Assembly (NCBI GenBank): GCA_045541395.1
Contig: JAZQIZ010000008.1
Location: 101,672 to 165,671 of the forward strand
Length of the DNA stretch: 64,000 bases
Reading direction: 5' to 3'
DNA from: JAZRWQ01 sp045541395
GTDB taxonomy: Bacteria; Bacillota; Clostridia; Oscillospirales; UMGS1783
Shown here in pieces: positions 33,646-42,254 of the stretch. Each line of letters starts with the position of its first letter. Within the stretch, counting starts at the first letter, position 1. The notes under the pieces were generated by a model. The model ran no database searches. It had not been told where the DNA came from and was given only the letters and a program-made list of their open reading frames with translations. The position numbers were made by a program, and so were the translations under genes.

Positions 33646-33674
33646 AGTATACCACCTTAGTGTAGATTATGCAA
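33646..33674 (-). promoter_or_regulatory. Candidate promoter of rnhA-iscS-iscU
   Basis: TTGCAT-N17-TATACT on the minus strand, ending 4 bases from the rnhA start codon. Confidence 0.4.
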
Positions 33675-33683
33675 TGCCTTTAT

Positions 33684-33711
33684 TGAACAATAGAAAATTT
33701 TTTATTGTTCA
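33684..33711. repeat. AT-rich inverted repeat related to 52522-52565
   Basis: TGAACAATA and TATTGTTCA form a 9-bp inverted repeat around AT-rich bases and overlap the stop of the HAD gene. The end sequences ACAATAGAAAA and TTTTTTATTGTTC recur at 52522 and 52553 with a longer middle. It is a weak terminator at best. Confidence 0.45.
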
Positions 33712-34427
33712 TTCATAATCAGGGATATCATTTGTTCGATATTATCAACCAGCCAGCCTGCCTCTTGTTTTGCTTGCTCGCAGGCTCCGTTTAGTGAAAA
33801 GCTTTGAAACTCCCTCAGCATATCAAGGTCGTTCAGGCCGTCACCTACACAGTAAATATCGTTATAGGGAATATCAAGAAGCTTAGAAAAACGGCTTATG
33901 CCTTTTGCTTTGCCGCAGGTAATATTGGGCATATCAAAATAAATGCCCTGCCGCATAACAAGAATTTCGCTGCCCAGCTTTTTTGAAATTTCCGTTTCAA
34001 AGGCATCGGCGGCTTCTTTACTTTCAAACCGCGCAAAGCCCGAAATAAACTGTTTGTTGTAATCAAAATCAGGCTGGCCTTTTTGCTTTAAATGTATACC
34101 GTCTACAGCGCTTGCGCCAACAAACATATAGTTTAGCTTTGCCGCTGTATCGCAAATGGTTTTAACTGCGCTGCCTTCAATTCCTATAATATCAATAAGC
34201 TCACAGTCTTTGTTGTAAACGGTAGCGCCTGTAGAAAGAATATAGTAGTCCGGCTTGATTCCGATAAGCTTTAGATCCTCCTGCAGGTGAGTAATGCTCC
34301 TTCCCGTTACCATACCGAAAAGATTGCCGCTTTTTTGCCAGGCCTCAACTGCGTTTTTTGCAGAGGTATAGTTTTTGTCTTTTCCGAAAAACAACGTGCC
34401 GTCAAAATCCGATAAAATTATTTTCAT
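33702..34427 (-). CDS. HAD-superfamily hydrolase (Cof type)
   Basis: A 241-residue HAD phosphatase of subfamily IIB. Motif I is LSDFDGTLFF with the nucleophile Asp, motif II is MVTGRS, and motif III/IV is CVGDGLNDLDML. The middle cap is of the Cof type. These enzymes dephosphorylate sugar phosphates or cofactors; the substrate is not clear. The gene follows the small exporter with a 7-base gap, so they form one operon. Confidence 0.88.
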   Translation of the reverse strand: MKIILSDFDGTLFFGKDKNYTSAKNAVEAWQKSGNLFGMVTGRSITHLQEDLKLIGIKPDYYILSTGATVYNKDCELIDIIGIEGSAVKTICDTAAKLNYMFVGASAVDGIHLKQKGQPDFDYNKQFISGFARFESKEAADAFETEISKKLGSEILVMRQGIYFDMPNITCGKAKGISRFSKLLDIPYNDIYCVGDGLNDLDMLREFQSFSLNGACEQAKQEAGWLVDNIEQMISLIMNEQ

Positions 34428-34434
34428 AAGTGCC

Positions 34435-34920
34435 TCACGTAATAAAGAAGGTCACGCCCGCCGTAAGCAGGGTAACAATAACCCCCGCAATAAGCACGCC
34501 AACGGCAATTACAGGCAGGGATATCCTCAGACGCATATTCATTAGTGCGGCAATAAGGGCTCCGGTCCAGCCGCCGGTTCCCGGCAGGGGAACAGCAACA
34601 AAAATAAGCAAGCCCCAAGGACCGTATTTTCTTATTTTAGGTTCGTGCTTTTTGCCCTTCTGTTCCAGCTTTAAAGCAAAATCTCTTATTTTGCCGTTTT
34701 TCTTTTTCATCCATCTGAAAATGCGGCGAATGAAAAGAATAATAAAGGGCAGAGGCAAAAGGTTGCCTATATATGCAATTATAAAAGACTCAAGGTTGGA
34801 AAACCCAAGACCCACTCCTACAGGGATGGCCCCGCGCAGCTCAATAACAGGGAGCATGGCGGTGCCTAATGTGAGCAGCAGCTTGTACCAGACCGAGGAA
34901 GTTATTGATGCCAAAAGCAT
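34435..34920 (-). CDS. Small multidrug export-like membrane protein
   Basis: A 161-residue membrane protein of the small multidrug export family (COG2426). The opening LGTAMLPVIELRGAIPVGVG is the family signature, and four or five helices follow with a charged loop KKKNGKIRDFALKLEQKGKK. I chose ATG 34920 because GGAGGG lies 7 bases before it, against an earlier in-frame start. Function in this genome is unknown. Confidence 0.85.
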   Translation of the reverse strand: MLLASITSSVWYKLLLTLGTAMLPVIELRGAIPVGVGLGFSNLESFIIAYIGNLLPLPFIILFIRRIFRWMKKKNGKIRDFALKLEQKGKKHEPKIRKYGPWGLLIFVAVPLPGTGGWTGALIAALMNMRLRISLPVIAVGVLIAGVIVTLLTAGVTFFIT

Positions 34921-34949
34921 TTTATCGCCCTCCGAACAGTTTTCATATA

Positions 34950-34979
34950 AGTATACCACATTTTATTTGTAAAACTCAA
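34950..34979 (-). promoter_or_regulatory. Candidate promoter of the exporter-HAD operon
   Basis: TTGAGT-N18-TATACT on the minus strand, 29 bases before the ATG. Confidence 0.45.
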
Positions 34980-35041
34980 GAAAAAATGCATATTTAATAA
35001 AATGGCTGTCAATATTAATGCAAAATAAGGAGGTGCAGAAA

Positions 35042-37234
35042 ATGAAAGCCGTAATTTTAGCTCAGAATAAGGCAAGTGCCCTTTCTCCTGTTAGCAGTAA
35101 GGAGGGGGCGCATATGTCCTCAATTATTAATAAGCCCTGTATAGAATACCTTTTAGAACTTTTGTATTTAAATGAAGTGAACGGCTGCGCTGTCAACCTT
35201 TTAAAGGAGGATAGCAAAACCGAAGAATACCTGAATGACCTTAAGCCGGATATGCCATTGAAATTTTTTTATTCTCAATGCTACAAGGGAAGTGCAGGGG
35301 CTCTTAAGCTATGCGGTGACTTTTTATCCGATAACTTTATTGTTTTACACGGCAACTGCCTGACCGACCTGGATCTGTCACAGGCAAAAGACGCCCATAA
35401 AAAAAGCGGCGCCTACGTAACCGTACTTACCAAAGAAAACTCCCCCTTCTGCTCCGTTTACAGTAACGGTAATAAAAGAGTTCTTCGTATTTCCCAAAAG
35501 CCGGGCTGGGAGGAAAGCCTTATGGGTACCAACAGCGCAGGAATATATATTTTTTCAAAAAAGGTTCTGCCGTTCATTCCCGAAGGTGAATTCAGCATTG
35601 AAAATCAGCTGTTGCCGTTACTTTTAAAAAAAGGTTTGCCTGTTTTTGAATTTCCCGTAAAGGGTTACGTTAAGCATATAAATGATATTTATACTTTTAA
35701 AGAGGCCAATTTTGATATGCTCAATTCAAAATTGACAATATCGCCTCTTATATCAAATAAAAGCAGAAACGGTTTTAAGGGTTTTAGGCCTTATTTTACG
35801 GGCAAGGGCGTTATAATTCATCCTACCGCCCGTATCGGCCCCAATGCAATAATAGGCGATAACTGTGTTGTTGAAAATGACGCTGTAATTAAAAACTGTA
35901 TTTTAGGTAAAAACGTAACCGTGGGCAGCGGCGCGGTTGTAAGCGGGGTAGTGGGGGATAACACGGTCCTGCGGCAGGGTTGTACTCTGCATGGAGGCGC
36001 ATTTGTTGGAGAGAACTGCGTTGTGGGGAGAAAAAGCACGGTTGGTAACAACGCTTTTGTTTATAACGGCTCGTCTGTCGGAAACTGTATTACGGTCAGG
36101 GATACTCAGGTGAGCCCCTATGATGCCGACAGGCTCTTTAACGACGGCAAAATCGAAGGAAATATTTTTAATAAAATGACACCGGTTTTTGCCGCAAGAT
36201 TAGGAGTTGCCATAGGAGAGGCCTTTGGGGGAGAGATATTTGTCGGTCACTCAGGCCTTAAGGCTCAGAGCTTCGGGAAGATCATAAGCGGCGCCCTTTC
36301 TCTTTGCGGGCTCAGAGTAATAAATGCAGGCTGCTCCTTAAACGAGCTGAGATATGCCTCCGTCAAAAACTGCTGCCCTTGTGTATTTATAGGCGAAAAT
36401 GAAGACAATATTTTTATCTGTGTGTTTGACAGTGACGGCAGCCCCATAAATTACGTTCTTGAAAATAAAATACAGAGCGGATATTTTAAGGGTGATCATA
36501 ATTTTTCCTGTGCCGAAAGAATTTATGAGCCTCAGGTGGTTCAAGCCACAGAGGTATCTTTTATAAAAAGCCTTGAAAGGGTAATGGGGCCTACGTCCGT
36601 AAAAGCTCTTATATACGGGCAAAGAGAGCTGTGCGCCCTTTTCCGTAAGGCCCTTAACCGCTCAGGCGGAGCCTTTTCCGAAGATATTGAATTTGAGTTT
36701 TTTGAAAACGGTAAGGATCTGACCGTAAAAGAAAACGGACTCTCCCTTTCCAGACAGGAGCTTATTCTGATCCTTTGCCTTTTTGAAAACAAAAAGGAAT
36801 TACCCCTGCCTTCGGATATACCTTTGTTTTTATTAGACAGGATAGGTATTGTAAATAAGGGGGAAAAATTTGACGCCTATGAAGAATATCCGTATTTTTA
36901 CGATAATCTGTTCTTGGGCGCAAGGCTTATTAATATAATGGAAAGTACAGGAAAAAGCTTAGGTGAGCTTTACGGAATGTTGCCCGAATACCATTTTACC
37001 GAAGGTGTGGTTGAAAGCAGAGGCGGAAATCTTATAGGAAAGCTTAAAGAGCTTATTCCTGCAGCGGACGTTAAAGGCAACGGCATTTCCATTACCGCCG
37101 ATCAGGGCATTATAACCATTATTCCCAAAAGAAACAGGGATATTAAAGTCCTTGCCTATTCAAGAGATACCGAAAGCGCACGTGAGCTTTGTTTTGATAT
37201 GTGCGATATTCTTAAAAGCATTGACACAAACTGA
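35042..37234 (+). CDS. Degenerate sugar-nucleotidyltransferase / phosphomannomutase fusion
   Basis: A 730-residue protein. Residues 1 to about 230 resemble sugar-phosphate nucleotidyltransferases (INKPCIEYLLELL, TNSAGIYIF), about 257-354 are left-handed beta-helix hexapeptides (HPTARIGPNAIIG onward), and about 378-730 resemble phosphomannomutase. Both catalytic signatures are damaged: the G-x-G-T-R-L-x-P loop is replaced by AQNKASALSPV, and the TASHNP phosphoserine loop by CVFIGENEDN. So it is probably not a working GDP-mannose enzyme and may be regulatory. Start ATG 35042 has AAGGAGGTG before it. Its 3' end holds the RNase J promoter. Confidence 0.75.
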   Translation: MKAVILAQNKASALSPVSSKEGAHMSSIINKPCIEYLLELLYLNEVNGCAVNLLKEDSKTEEYLNDLKPDMPLKFFYSQCYKGSAGALKLCGDFLSDNFIVLHGNCLTDLDLSQAKDAHKKSGAYVTVLTKENSPFCSVYSNGNKRVLRISQKPGWEESLMGTNSAGIYIFSKKVLPFIPEGEFSIENQLLPLLLKKGLPVFEFPVKGYVKHINDIYTFKEANFDMLNSKLTISPLISNKSRNGFKGFRPYFTGKGVIIHPTARIGPNAIIGDNCVVENDAVIKNCILGKNVTVGSGAVVSGVVGDNTVLRQGCTLHGGAFVGENCVVGRKSTVGNNAFVYNGSSVGNCITVRDTQVSPYDADRLFNDGKIEGNIFNKMTPVFAARLGVAIGEAFGGEIFVGHSGLKAQSFGKIISGALSLCGLRVINAGCSLNELRYASVKNCCPCVFIGENEDNIFICVFDSDGSPINYVLENKIQSGYFKGDHNFSCAERIYEPQVVQATEVSFIKSLERVMGPTSVKALIYGQRELCALFRKALNRSGGAFSEDIEFEFFENGKDLTVKENGLSLSRQELILILCLFENKKELPLPSDIPLFLLDRIGIVNKGEKFDAYEEYPYFYDNLFLGARLINIMESTGKSLGELYGMLPEYHFTEGVVESRGGNLIGKLKELIPAADVKGNGISITADQGIITIIPKRNRDIKVLAYSRDTESARELCFDMCDILKSIDTN

Positions 37235-37249
37235 GTTTTGGTGTAAAAT
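37221..37249 (+). promoter_or_regulatory. Promoter of RNase J
   Basis: TTGACA-N17-TAAAAT on the plus strand, lying across the stop codon of the preceding gene. It leaves a leader of about 130 bases before the RNase J ATG. Confidence 0.65.
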
Positions 37250-37329
37250 ATAGTTAATATTTCTGTTCGTGTCCATGGCAAATCTACAGTCTCGGGTCGT
37301 TGTGGGGCTGTGTAATAATTATGCAGATA

Positions 37330-37350
37330 CGCCTGATAATTTATCAGGCG
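37330..37350 (+). promoter_or_regulatory. Hairpin in the RNase J leader
   Basis: CGCCTGAT-N5-ATCAGGCG is an 8-bp stem in the 5' leader, 36 bases before the start codon. No U run follows, so it is not a terminator. It may be a stability or autoregulatory element. Confidence 0.5.
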
Positions 37351-37386
37351 CTCATTTGCGTTTTCAAAAAGAAAAAAGGAGGAACT

Positions 37387-39189
37387 ATGCAGAAAGAAAA
37401 CAAAGTTAAAACCGTTTCTAAAGCTCCGGTCCATCGCAGGAAACCCAAAGCAAGGCCCGAAGCTAATATGGGTGCGTCTAAGCCTCAGATAAAAAAACCT
37501 GCAGCAGGCAGATCTAAGGTCAAGCAGGATAACGCTAAAATAAGAATAATTCCCTTGGGCGGTCTCGGTGAAGTAGGCAAGAATATGACCGTAATTGAAT
37601 ACAAGGAGAAAATGGTCATAATAGACTGCGGAATGACTTTCCCCGACGATGATATGCTGGGTATAGACTACGTTATTCCCGATACTGCCTTCCTTGAGCA
37701 GAATAAAGACAAACTCCTTGCCATCTTCCTTACCCACGGCCATGAGGACCATATAGGCGCTCTGCCTTACGTTTTAAGAGATTTCGATCTTCCCGTTTAC
37801 GGTACAAGGCTTACTTTGGGCATTGTGTTCAACAAGCTTAAGGAGCACAGGCTGGAAAAGAAGGCTCAGCTTATTGAAACAGCAGCAGGGGAAACTGTCA
37901 ACGTAGGCCCCTTTGAAGTGGAGCTTGTAGCGGTAAACCATTCTATTGCCGATGCGGTGGCCCTTGCTATAAAAACCTCTTTGGGTATCGTTCTTCATAC
38001 GGGGGACTTTAAAATGGATATGACACCTATTTTAGGTGACCCTATTGATCTTACCCGTCTTGGTGAGCTTGGCAAAGAGGGGGTTTTAGCCCTTCTTTCC
38101 GAATCCACCAACGCAGAACGTCCGGGCTTTGCCTCTTCTGAACGTCACGTTGGTCAGACCTTCGATAATATTTTTAATCAGAACCCCGATAAGCGCATTA
38201 TCGTTGCCACCTTCGCCTCTAACGTTCACAGAGTTCAGCAGGTTATAAATGCGGCGGTGAACGCAGGCCGCAAGGTTGCCGTTTCAGGCAGAAGCATGGA
38301 AAACGTTCTTTCGGTAGCAAGGCAGTTAGGTTATATGTCCATCCCCGAAGGTACCCTCATTTCCCTTGATGAAATAGGCCGCTACCCCCAGGAAAGAATG
38401 GTTATTATAACAACAGGCTCTCAGGGTGAGCCTATGAGCGCCCTTTACCGTATGGCTTATTCCGATCATAAAAAGGTTGAAATAAACCATAACGATATAG
38501 TTATCATTTCCGCTCACGCTATTCCCGGCAACGAAAAGTTTGTTTACAGAGTAATAAATGAAATAATGAAAAGCGGCGCCGAGGTGGTTTACGGGATCGA
38601 TGAGGACGTTCACGTTTCAGGTCACGCCTGCCAAGAGGAGCTTTCAATGATGCTCTCTCTTACAAAGCCTAAATATTTCTTCCCCATTCACGGCGAATAC
38701 CGTCATCAGAAGACCCACTCAAAGCTTGCAAAGTTTGCGGGCGTTCTGGATGAAAACATCTTCATAATGGAAAACGGTTCGGTTGTGGAGATCGACCGCA
38801 AAAAGGCCCGTATGACAGGCAAGGTTCAGGCCGGCAGAGTGTTTGTGGACGGCCTCGGAGTAGGTGACGTTGGGAATATTGTGTTAAGAGATCGTCGCCA
38901 TCTTGCGCAGGACGGTATTATTATCGTGGTCGCCACCTATTATGAAGGTACACCAACTTTGGTTTCGGGGCCCGATCTTATTTCCCGTGGGTTTGTGTAC
39001 GTCCGCGAGGCTACCGACCTTATGGAAGAAGCAAGACACTGCGTTACGGAGGTAATTTCGAAATGTGAGGACCGTAATGTTACCGACAGGGCTGTAATAA
39101 AAGCTCAGGTAAAAGACGCCCTTTCTCATTTTATTTACGATAAAACCAAGCGCAGCCCCATGATATTGCCAATTATTATGGAAGTATAA
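37387..39189 (+). CDS. rnjA: Ribonuclease J
   Basis: A 600-residue RNase J, the metallo-beta-lactamase/beta-CASP enzyme that does 5'-to-3' exonuclease and endonuclease RNA decay in Bacillota. A basic, disordered N-terminal tail (about residues 1-45, rich in Lys/Pro/Ala) precedes the core starting IRIIPLGGLGEVGKNMTVIE. The zinc site is HGHEDH at 117-122; beta-CASP motifs follow (SESTNAERPG, ATFASNVHRVQQ, PIHGEYRH). Start ATG 37387 has AAGGAGG. The basic tail is longer than in the B. subtilis proteins. Confidence 0.94.
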   Translation: MQKENKVKTVSKAPVHRRKPKARPEANMGASKPQIKKPAAGRSKVKQDNAKIRIIPLGGLGEVGKNMTVIEYKEKMVIIDCGMTFPDDDMLGIDYVIPDTAFLEQNKDKLLAIFLTHGHEDHIGALPYVLRDFDLPVYGTRLTLGIVFNKLKEHRLEKKAQLIETAAGETVNVGPFEVELVAVNHSIADAVALAIKTSLGIVLHTGDFKMDMTPILGDPIDLTRLGELGKEGVLALLSESTNAERPGFASSERHVGQTFDNIFNQNPDKRIIVATFASNVHRVQQVINAAVNAGRKVAVSGRSMENVLSVARQLGYMSIPEGTLISLDEIGRYPQERMVIITTGSQGEPMSALYRMAYSDHKKVEINHNDIVIISAHAIPGNEKFVYRVINEIMKSGAEVVYGIDEDVHVSGHACQEELSMMLSLTKPKYFFPIHGEYRHQKTHSKLAKFAGVLDENIFIMENGSVVEIDRKKARMTGKVQAGRVFVDGLGVGDVGNIVLRDRRHLAQDGIIIVVATYYEGTPTLVSGPDLISRGFVYVREATDLMEEARHCVTEVISKCEDRNVTDRAVIKAQVKDALSHFIYDKTKRSPMILPIIMEV

Positions 39190-39213
39190 AAGAGCGAATT
39201 TTTTTCGCTCTTT
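39189..39213 (+). terminator. RNase J terminator
   Basis: AAAGAGCGAA stem with a T loop and six following T. Confidence 0.8.
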
Positions 39214-39216
39214 TTT

Positions 39217-39372
39217 CTGAATCCAACAAATTTGCCTCTTTATGATGTTCAGTTTGGCTTTTTTCTGTTTTTTTGGCAATTGTGGTGAAATGGCTTGAAA
39301 ATGACTGTTCAGAATTCACAGAAAGCCTTGCTGCAATAATTTCAGAGTGTATTTTCGGGCTTGACGGCCAAA
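39217..39372 (+). other. Unexplained spacer with an orphan open frame
   Basis: Between the two terminators an open frame with no ATG reads VVKWLENDCSEFTESLAAII and on to a stop at about 39392. It has two GTG codons but no ribosome binding site. It looks like the tail of a lost gene or chance coding; I see no homologue from sequence. Confidence 0.3.
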
Positions 39373-39373
39373 T

Positions 39374-39410
39374 AAAAATACTGAATGACCTTTAGTCATT
39401 CAGTATTTTT
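39374..39410 (-). terminator. Terminator of the MATE gene
   Basis: A long stem with arms AAAAATACTGAATGAC and its complement around a CTTTA loop, ending in U on the minus strand and containing the gene's stop. Confidence 0.8.
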
Positions 39411-40792
39411 TATTTAACGATATTCTGCGCCCAGGCTCCGCTTTTGACCATTATATAACCAACAATACATTTTAAAATATCCAAAGCGCAAACCGTAACG
39501 TAAACCCATAAAACAGGCAGGTTTGTGAAATGGGCCAGAATATATGCTATAGGTATGCTTATTATCCACATAAACACACTGTCGAATATAAAGGCAATTA
39601 TTGTTTTGCCTCCTGAGCGTATAGTAAAGTATGCGGAATTCATATAAGCCTGTACCGGCATAAAGCAGGCGGTTGCTATAATAAGCAGTGTGGAAAGAGC
39701 ACGTATTTCATCAGTCGTGTTGTACATTAAAGGGAATACTGAGGCAAATGCCGCCATTCCCAGGCCGAAAAGGGTGCTTACTCCAACGCTGAAGAAGGTT
39801 AATTTATTGTGCTCATCCTTGGCCTGTAAAATTTCTCCCGCACCTAAAAGTTGGCCTATACGTATTGCAATGGCGCCGCCCATAGAAGCATAAATAAGGC
39901 TGAATACGTTGTTTATGGTAGAGTTTATGTTAAGAGCAGCTACAACGTCAATACCCCTTACGGAATATATCTGAGTAAGCATTGCAACGCCAAGGCCCCA
40001 AAGCCCCTCGTTTAAAATAAGGGGAGTACCTTTTACGGTAATATCCTTAACAAGCTTTACGGGTATTTTAAAAGAACGGTATACGCCTTCTATATAGGGG
40101 TTTGCTTTGCGGTTACGGTGGGTCCAGTAAATAACTATAAAAGCTTCCACAAAGCGGGCTATAACCGTAGCCCAGGCTGCGCCTGCAACTCCCATAACAG
40201 GTAAGCCCATTTTGCCGAATATCATTATGTAATTAAAGAACATATTTACAAATACCGCCGCAACTCCTGCAACCATAGGTATGAAGGTCTGCCCGGTTTC
40301 CCTTAAGGTTGAAACGTATATCTGGCTTAAAGCAAAGGGAATAAGCCCTATAAGAGAAATATACAGGTAATCCATTCCGAAGGCAAGAGTCTGCACATTT
40401 TCGGCCTCGGTGCCGTTAAGGTAAAGCGAAATAAGCTCACTGCCCCAAATTAAAAATATCGCTCCTGCAATAACGGTAAATATTCCGCAGGAGTAGATCT
40501 TATAACGGAAAGAATAGCGAATACCTTCGTTGTTCCCGTCGCCGTAAAACTGAGCGCCGAAAATGCCTGCGCCCGCCACAGCCCCGAATATTATAAGGTT
40601 GTAAACAAAATGCAACTGATTCGCAATAGATACGCCGGACATCTGGAAGGTGCCTATAGCCCCTACCATAATGTTATCCAGCATAGAAACAAAGCTGGTA
40701 ATACCGTTTTGTATAAGCATAGGCAAGGTAAGGGTGAGTATCATTTTATAAAATGCCTTATCGCCTATAAATTTTCTTTTAAGTGTCTGCAA
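39410..40792 (-). CDS. MATE-family efflux transporter
   Basis: A 460-residue multidrug and toxin extrusion protein with about twelve hydrophobic helices in two six-helix halves. The N-terminal half has LTLPMLIQNGITSFVSMLDN and the second half KGTPLILNEGLWGLGVAML, at matching positions. It exchanges drugs for sodium or protons. Just upstream, 12 bases away, is a 60-residue membrane protein gene that is probably in the same transcript. Confidence 0.9.
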   Translation of the reverse strand: MQTLKRKFIGDKAFYKMILTLTLPMLIQNGITSFVSMLDNIMVGAIGTFQMSGVSIANQLHFVYNLIIFGAVAGAGIFGAQFYGDGNNEGIRYSFRYKIYSCGIFTVIAGAIFLIWGSELISLYLNGTEAENVQTLAFGMDYLYISLIGLIPFALSQIYVSTLRETGQTFIPMVAGVAAVFVNMFFNYIMIFGKMGLPVMGVAGAAWATVIARFVEAFIVIYWTHRNRKANPYIEGVYRSFKIPVKLVKDITVKGTPLILNEGLWGLGVAMLTQIYSVRGIDVVAALNINSTINNVFSLIYASMGGAIAIRIGQLLGAGEILQAKDEHNKLTFFSVGVSTLFGLGMAAFASVFPLMYNTTDEIRALSTLLIIATACFMPVQAYMNSAYFTIRSGGKTIIAFIFDSVFMWIISIPIAYILAHFTNLPVLWVYVTVCALDILKCIVGYIMVKSGAWAQNIVK

Positions 40793-40804
40793 TTTGTCCC
40801 CTCC

Positions 40805-40987
40805 TTATCCTATAGTTTTCTTTGCAAGAATAAAAACCGTTAAAAATACAATGCTTAAGAAAATGCAAACAAGCCGTAAAGTTTTCCAAAGCCTTTTTTT
40901 CTCCTCGGTTGCAAGGATCTGTCCTATAATACAGCACAGACCTAAAATACCGAATATAAAACAAATGCCAAGCATAAGCTGTTTCAT
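40805..40987 (-). CDS. Small two-helix membrane protein
   Basis: A 60-residue protein with hydrophobic segments at about residues 4-24 and 36-54, and a charged middle (ATEEKKRLWKTLR). AGGGAGAAG precedes the ATG by 4 bases, and a TTGAAT-N17-TAGAAT promoter lies upstream, which supports it as a true gene. The 12-base gap to the MATE gene suggests a shared transcript and perhaps an accessory role. I do not recognise a family. Confidence 0.7.
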   Translation of the reverse strand: MKQLMLGICFIFGILGLCCIIGQILATEEKKRLWKTLRLVCIFLSIVFLTVFILAKKTIG

Positions 40988-41020
40988 AAAACTTCTCCCT
41001 TCTTATTTAAAGACCATATA

Positions 41021-41049
41021 ATTCTATAATAAACAAATATAAAATTCAA
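41021..41049 (-). promoter_or_regulatory. Promoter of the small membrane protein and MATE operon
   Basis: TTGAAT-N17-TAGAAT on the minus strand, 33 bases before the ATG at 40987. Confidence 0.55.
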
Positions 41050-41164
41050 GTGAAATGTCCCGAATAAGCTTAAAAGGAGTAAAAATGCGCCGAAAACCAA
41101 GGGCTTGAAGGGTTATATCTTTATTTTTTGTCTCTTTTTTGCCGTTATCTTAAAATTACTAAGG

Positions 41165-41193
41165 TTGATTATGTTTAGAATTTATTGTATAAT
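41165..41193 (+). promoter_or_regulatory. Promoter of the CNNM/CorC pair
   Basis: TTGATT-N17-TATAAT on the plus strand, 53 bases before the first ATG. Confidence 0.6.
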
Positions 41194-41246
41194 ATACTTT
41201 GTCTATCCTTAGATAATAATACAAAGAAGGAGTTGGTACTGTCTTT

Positions 41247-42254
41247 ATGGACGACGTGCCTATACGATTGTTTATTATTGCCGTAGCACTTGTTGTAAGT
41301 ATGTATTTTGCGGGAACGGAAGCTTCGCTTCTTAACGTAAATAAAATACGTATGATGAGCCTTGCGGATAACGGCAGTAAAAAAGCAAAGCGCGTGCTTT
41401 ATATCTTAAATAATTATGACCGCGCTATCATCACCCTGCTCATAGGTAATAATATTGGTCATATTACCTTCGCAACGGTTGTTACCGTTATGGTAACGGG
41501 CATATGGGGCTCGGGGGCTGTTGCCCTTTCTACCGTGGCTTCCACTGTAGTGGTTTTCCTGTTAGGTGAGCTTCTGCCTAAAATTTTTGCCAAGCAGTTT
41601 AATGAAAAATTTGCAATGGCAGTTTCAGGTTCCCTTATTCTTATTATGAAGGTGCTGTATCCTCTTGCCGTAGTATTTAACGGCATAAGTAATATTCTTT
41701 CCAAGCCATTTAAGCTCAGCGAAGAGGAAGAGCCTACGGTTACTGAAGAGGAACTGAAGGATATTATTGAAAACATCGCCGAAGAGAGTGACCTTGACGA
41801 AGAAAAAAGTGAGCTTATGCAGTCTGCTCTTGAATTCGGCTATACCGCCGCAAGGGACGTTATGACTCCCTGGGAGAAGGTTAACGTTATAAGATCCGAT
41901 ATCCCTAAACCCGAGCTTTTGGAAATTATTAAAAACGGCCGCATTTCCCGTCTGCCTGTTGTTGGCACAAGAGGCACCGTTAAAGGTGTATTGCAGGTGC
42001 GCCGCTTCCTTAAGGCTCATATAAGCACCGGCGGTACTATCGAAATGAGCGAGTGTATGGATAAAGCCCATTTCGTTGCAGATGAAACCCCGCTGGACGA
42101 GCTTTTATCCCGTATGAGTAAAAGTAAGACCCATTTCTGCTTCGTGCGTAACGTTGCAGGTGAAACCATAGGTATTATTACTATGGAGGATATATTAGAA
42201 GAGCTTGTCGGTGAAATATACGATGAGGACGATCCTGAAGGGGGTATAGCGTAA
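41247..42254 (+). CDS. CNNM-domain / CBS-domain membrane protein (CorC/HlyC family)
   Basis: A 335-residue protein with an N-terminal DUF21 (CNNM) domain of about four helices (residues 1-150, including VVVFLLGELLPKIFAKQFNEKF) and two CBS domains at about 195-320. The linker ESELMQSALEF and AARDVMTPW is typical. Relatives bind ATP-Mg and export magnesium or act in its homeostasis. It lacks the C-terminal CorC_HlyC domain of its neighbour. The stop overlaps the next start (TAATG). Confidence 0.88.
   Translation: MDDVPIRLFIIAVALVVSMYFAGTEASLLNVNKIRMMSLADNGSKKAKRVLYILNNYDRAIITLLIGNNIGHITFATVVTVMVTGIWGSGAVALSTVASTVVVFLLGELLPKIFAKQFNEKFAMAVSGSLILIMKVLYPLAVVFNGISNILSKPFKLSEEEEPTVTEEELKDIIENIAEESDLDEEKSELMQSALEFGYTAARDVMTPWEKVNVIRSDIPKPELLEIIKNGRISRLPVVGTRGTVKGVLQVRRFLKAHISTGGTIEMSECMDKAHFVADETPLDELLSRMSKSKTHFCFVRNVAGETIGIITMEDILEELVGEIYDEDDPEGGIA

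Noticed and set aside
33684..33711. Terminator of the HAD gene
   Set aside because: The stem is AT-only and no clear U run follows on the minus strand; it is listed as a repeat instead.
41085..41108. Seven-codon open frame MRRKPRA with a good AAGGAG site
   Set aside because: It has no clear promoter of its own, nothing regulated follows at the right distance, and it is short enough to be chance.
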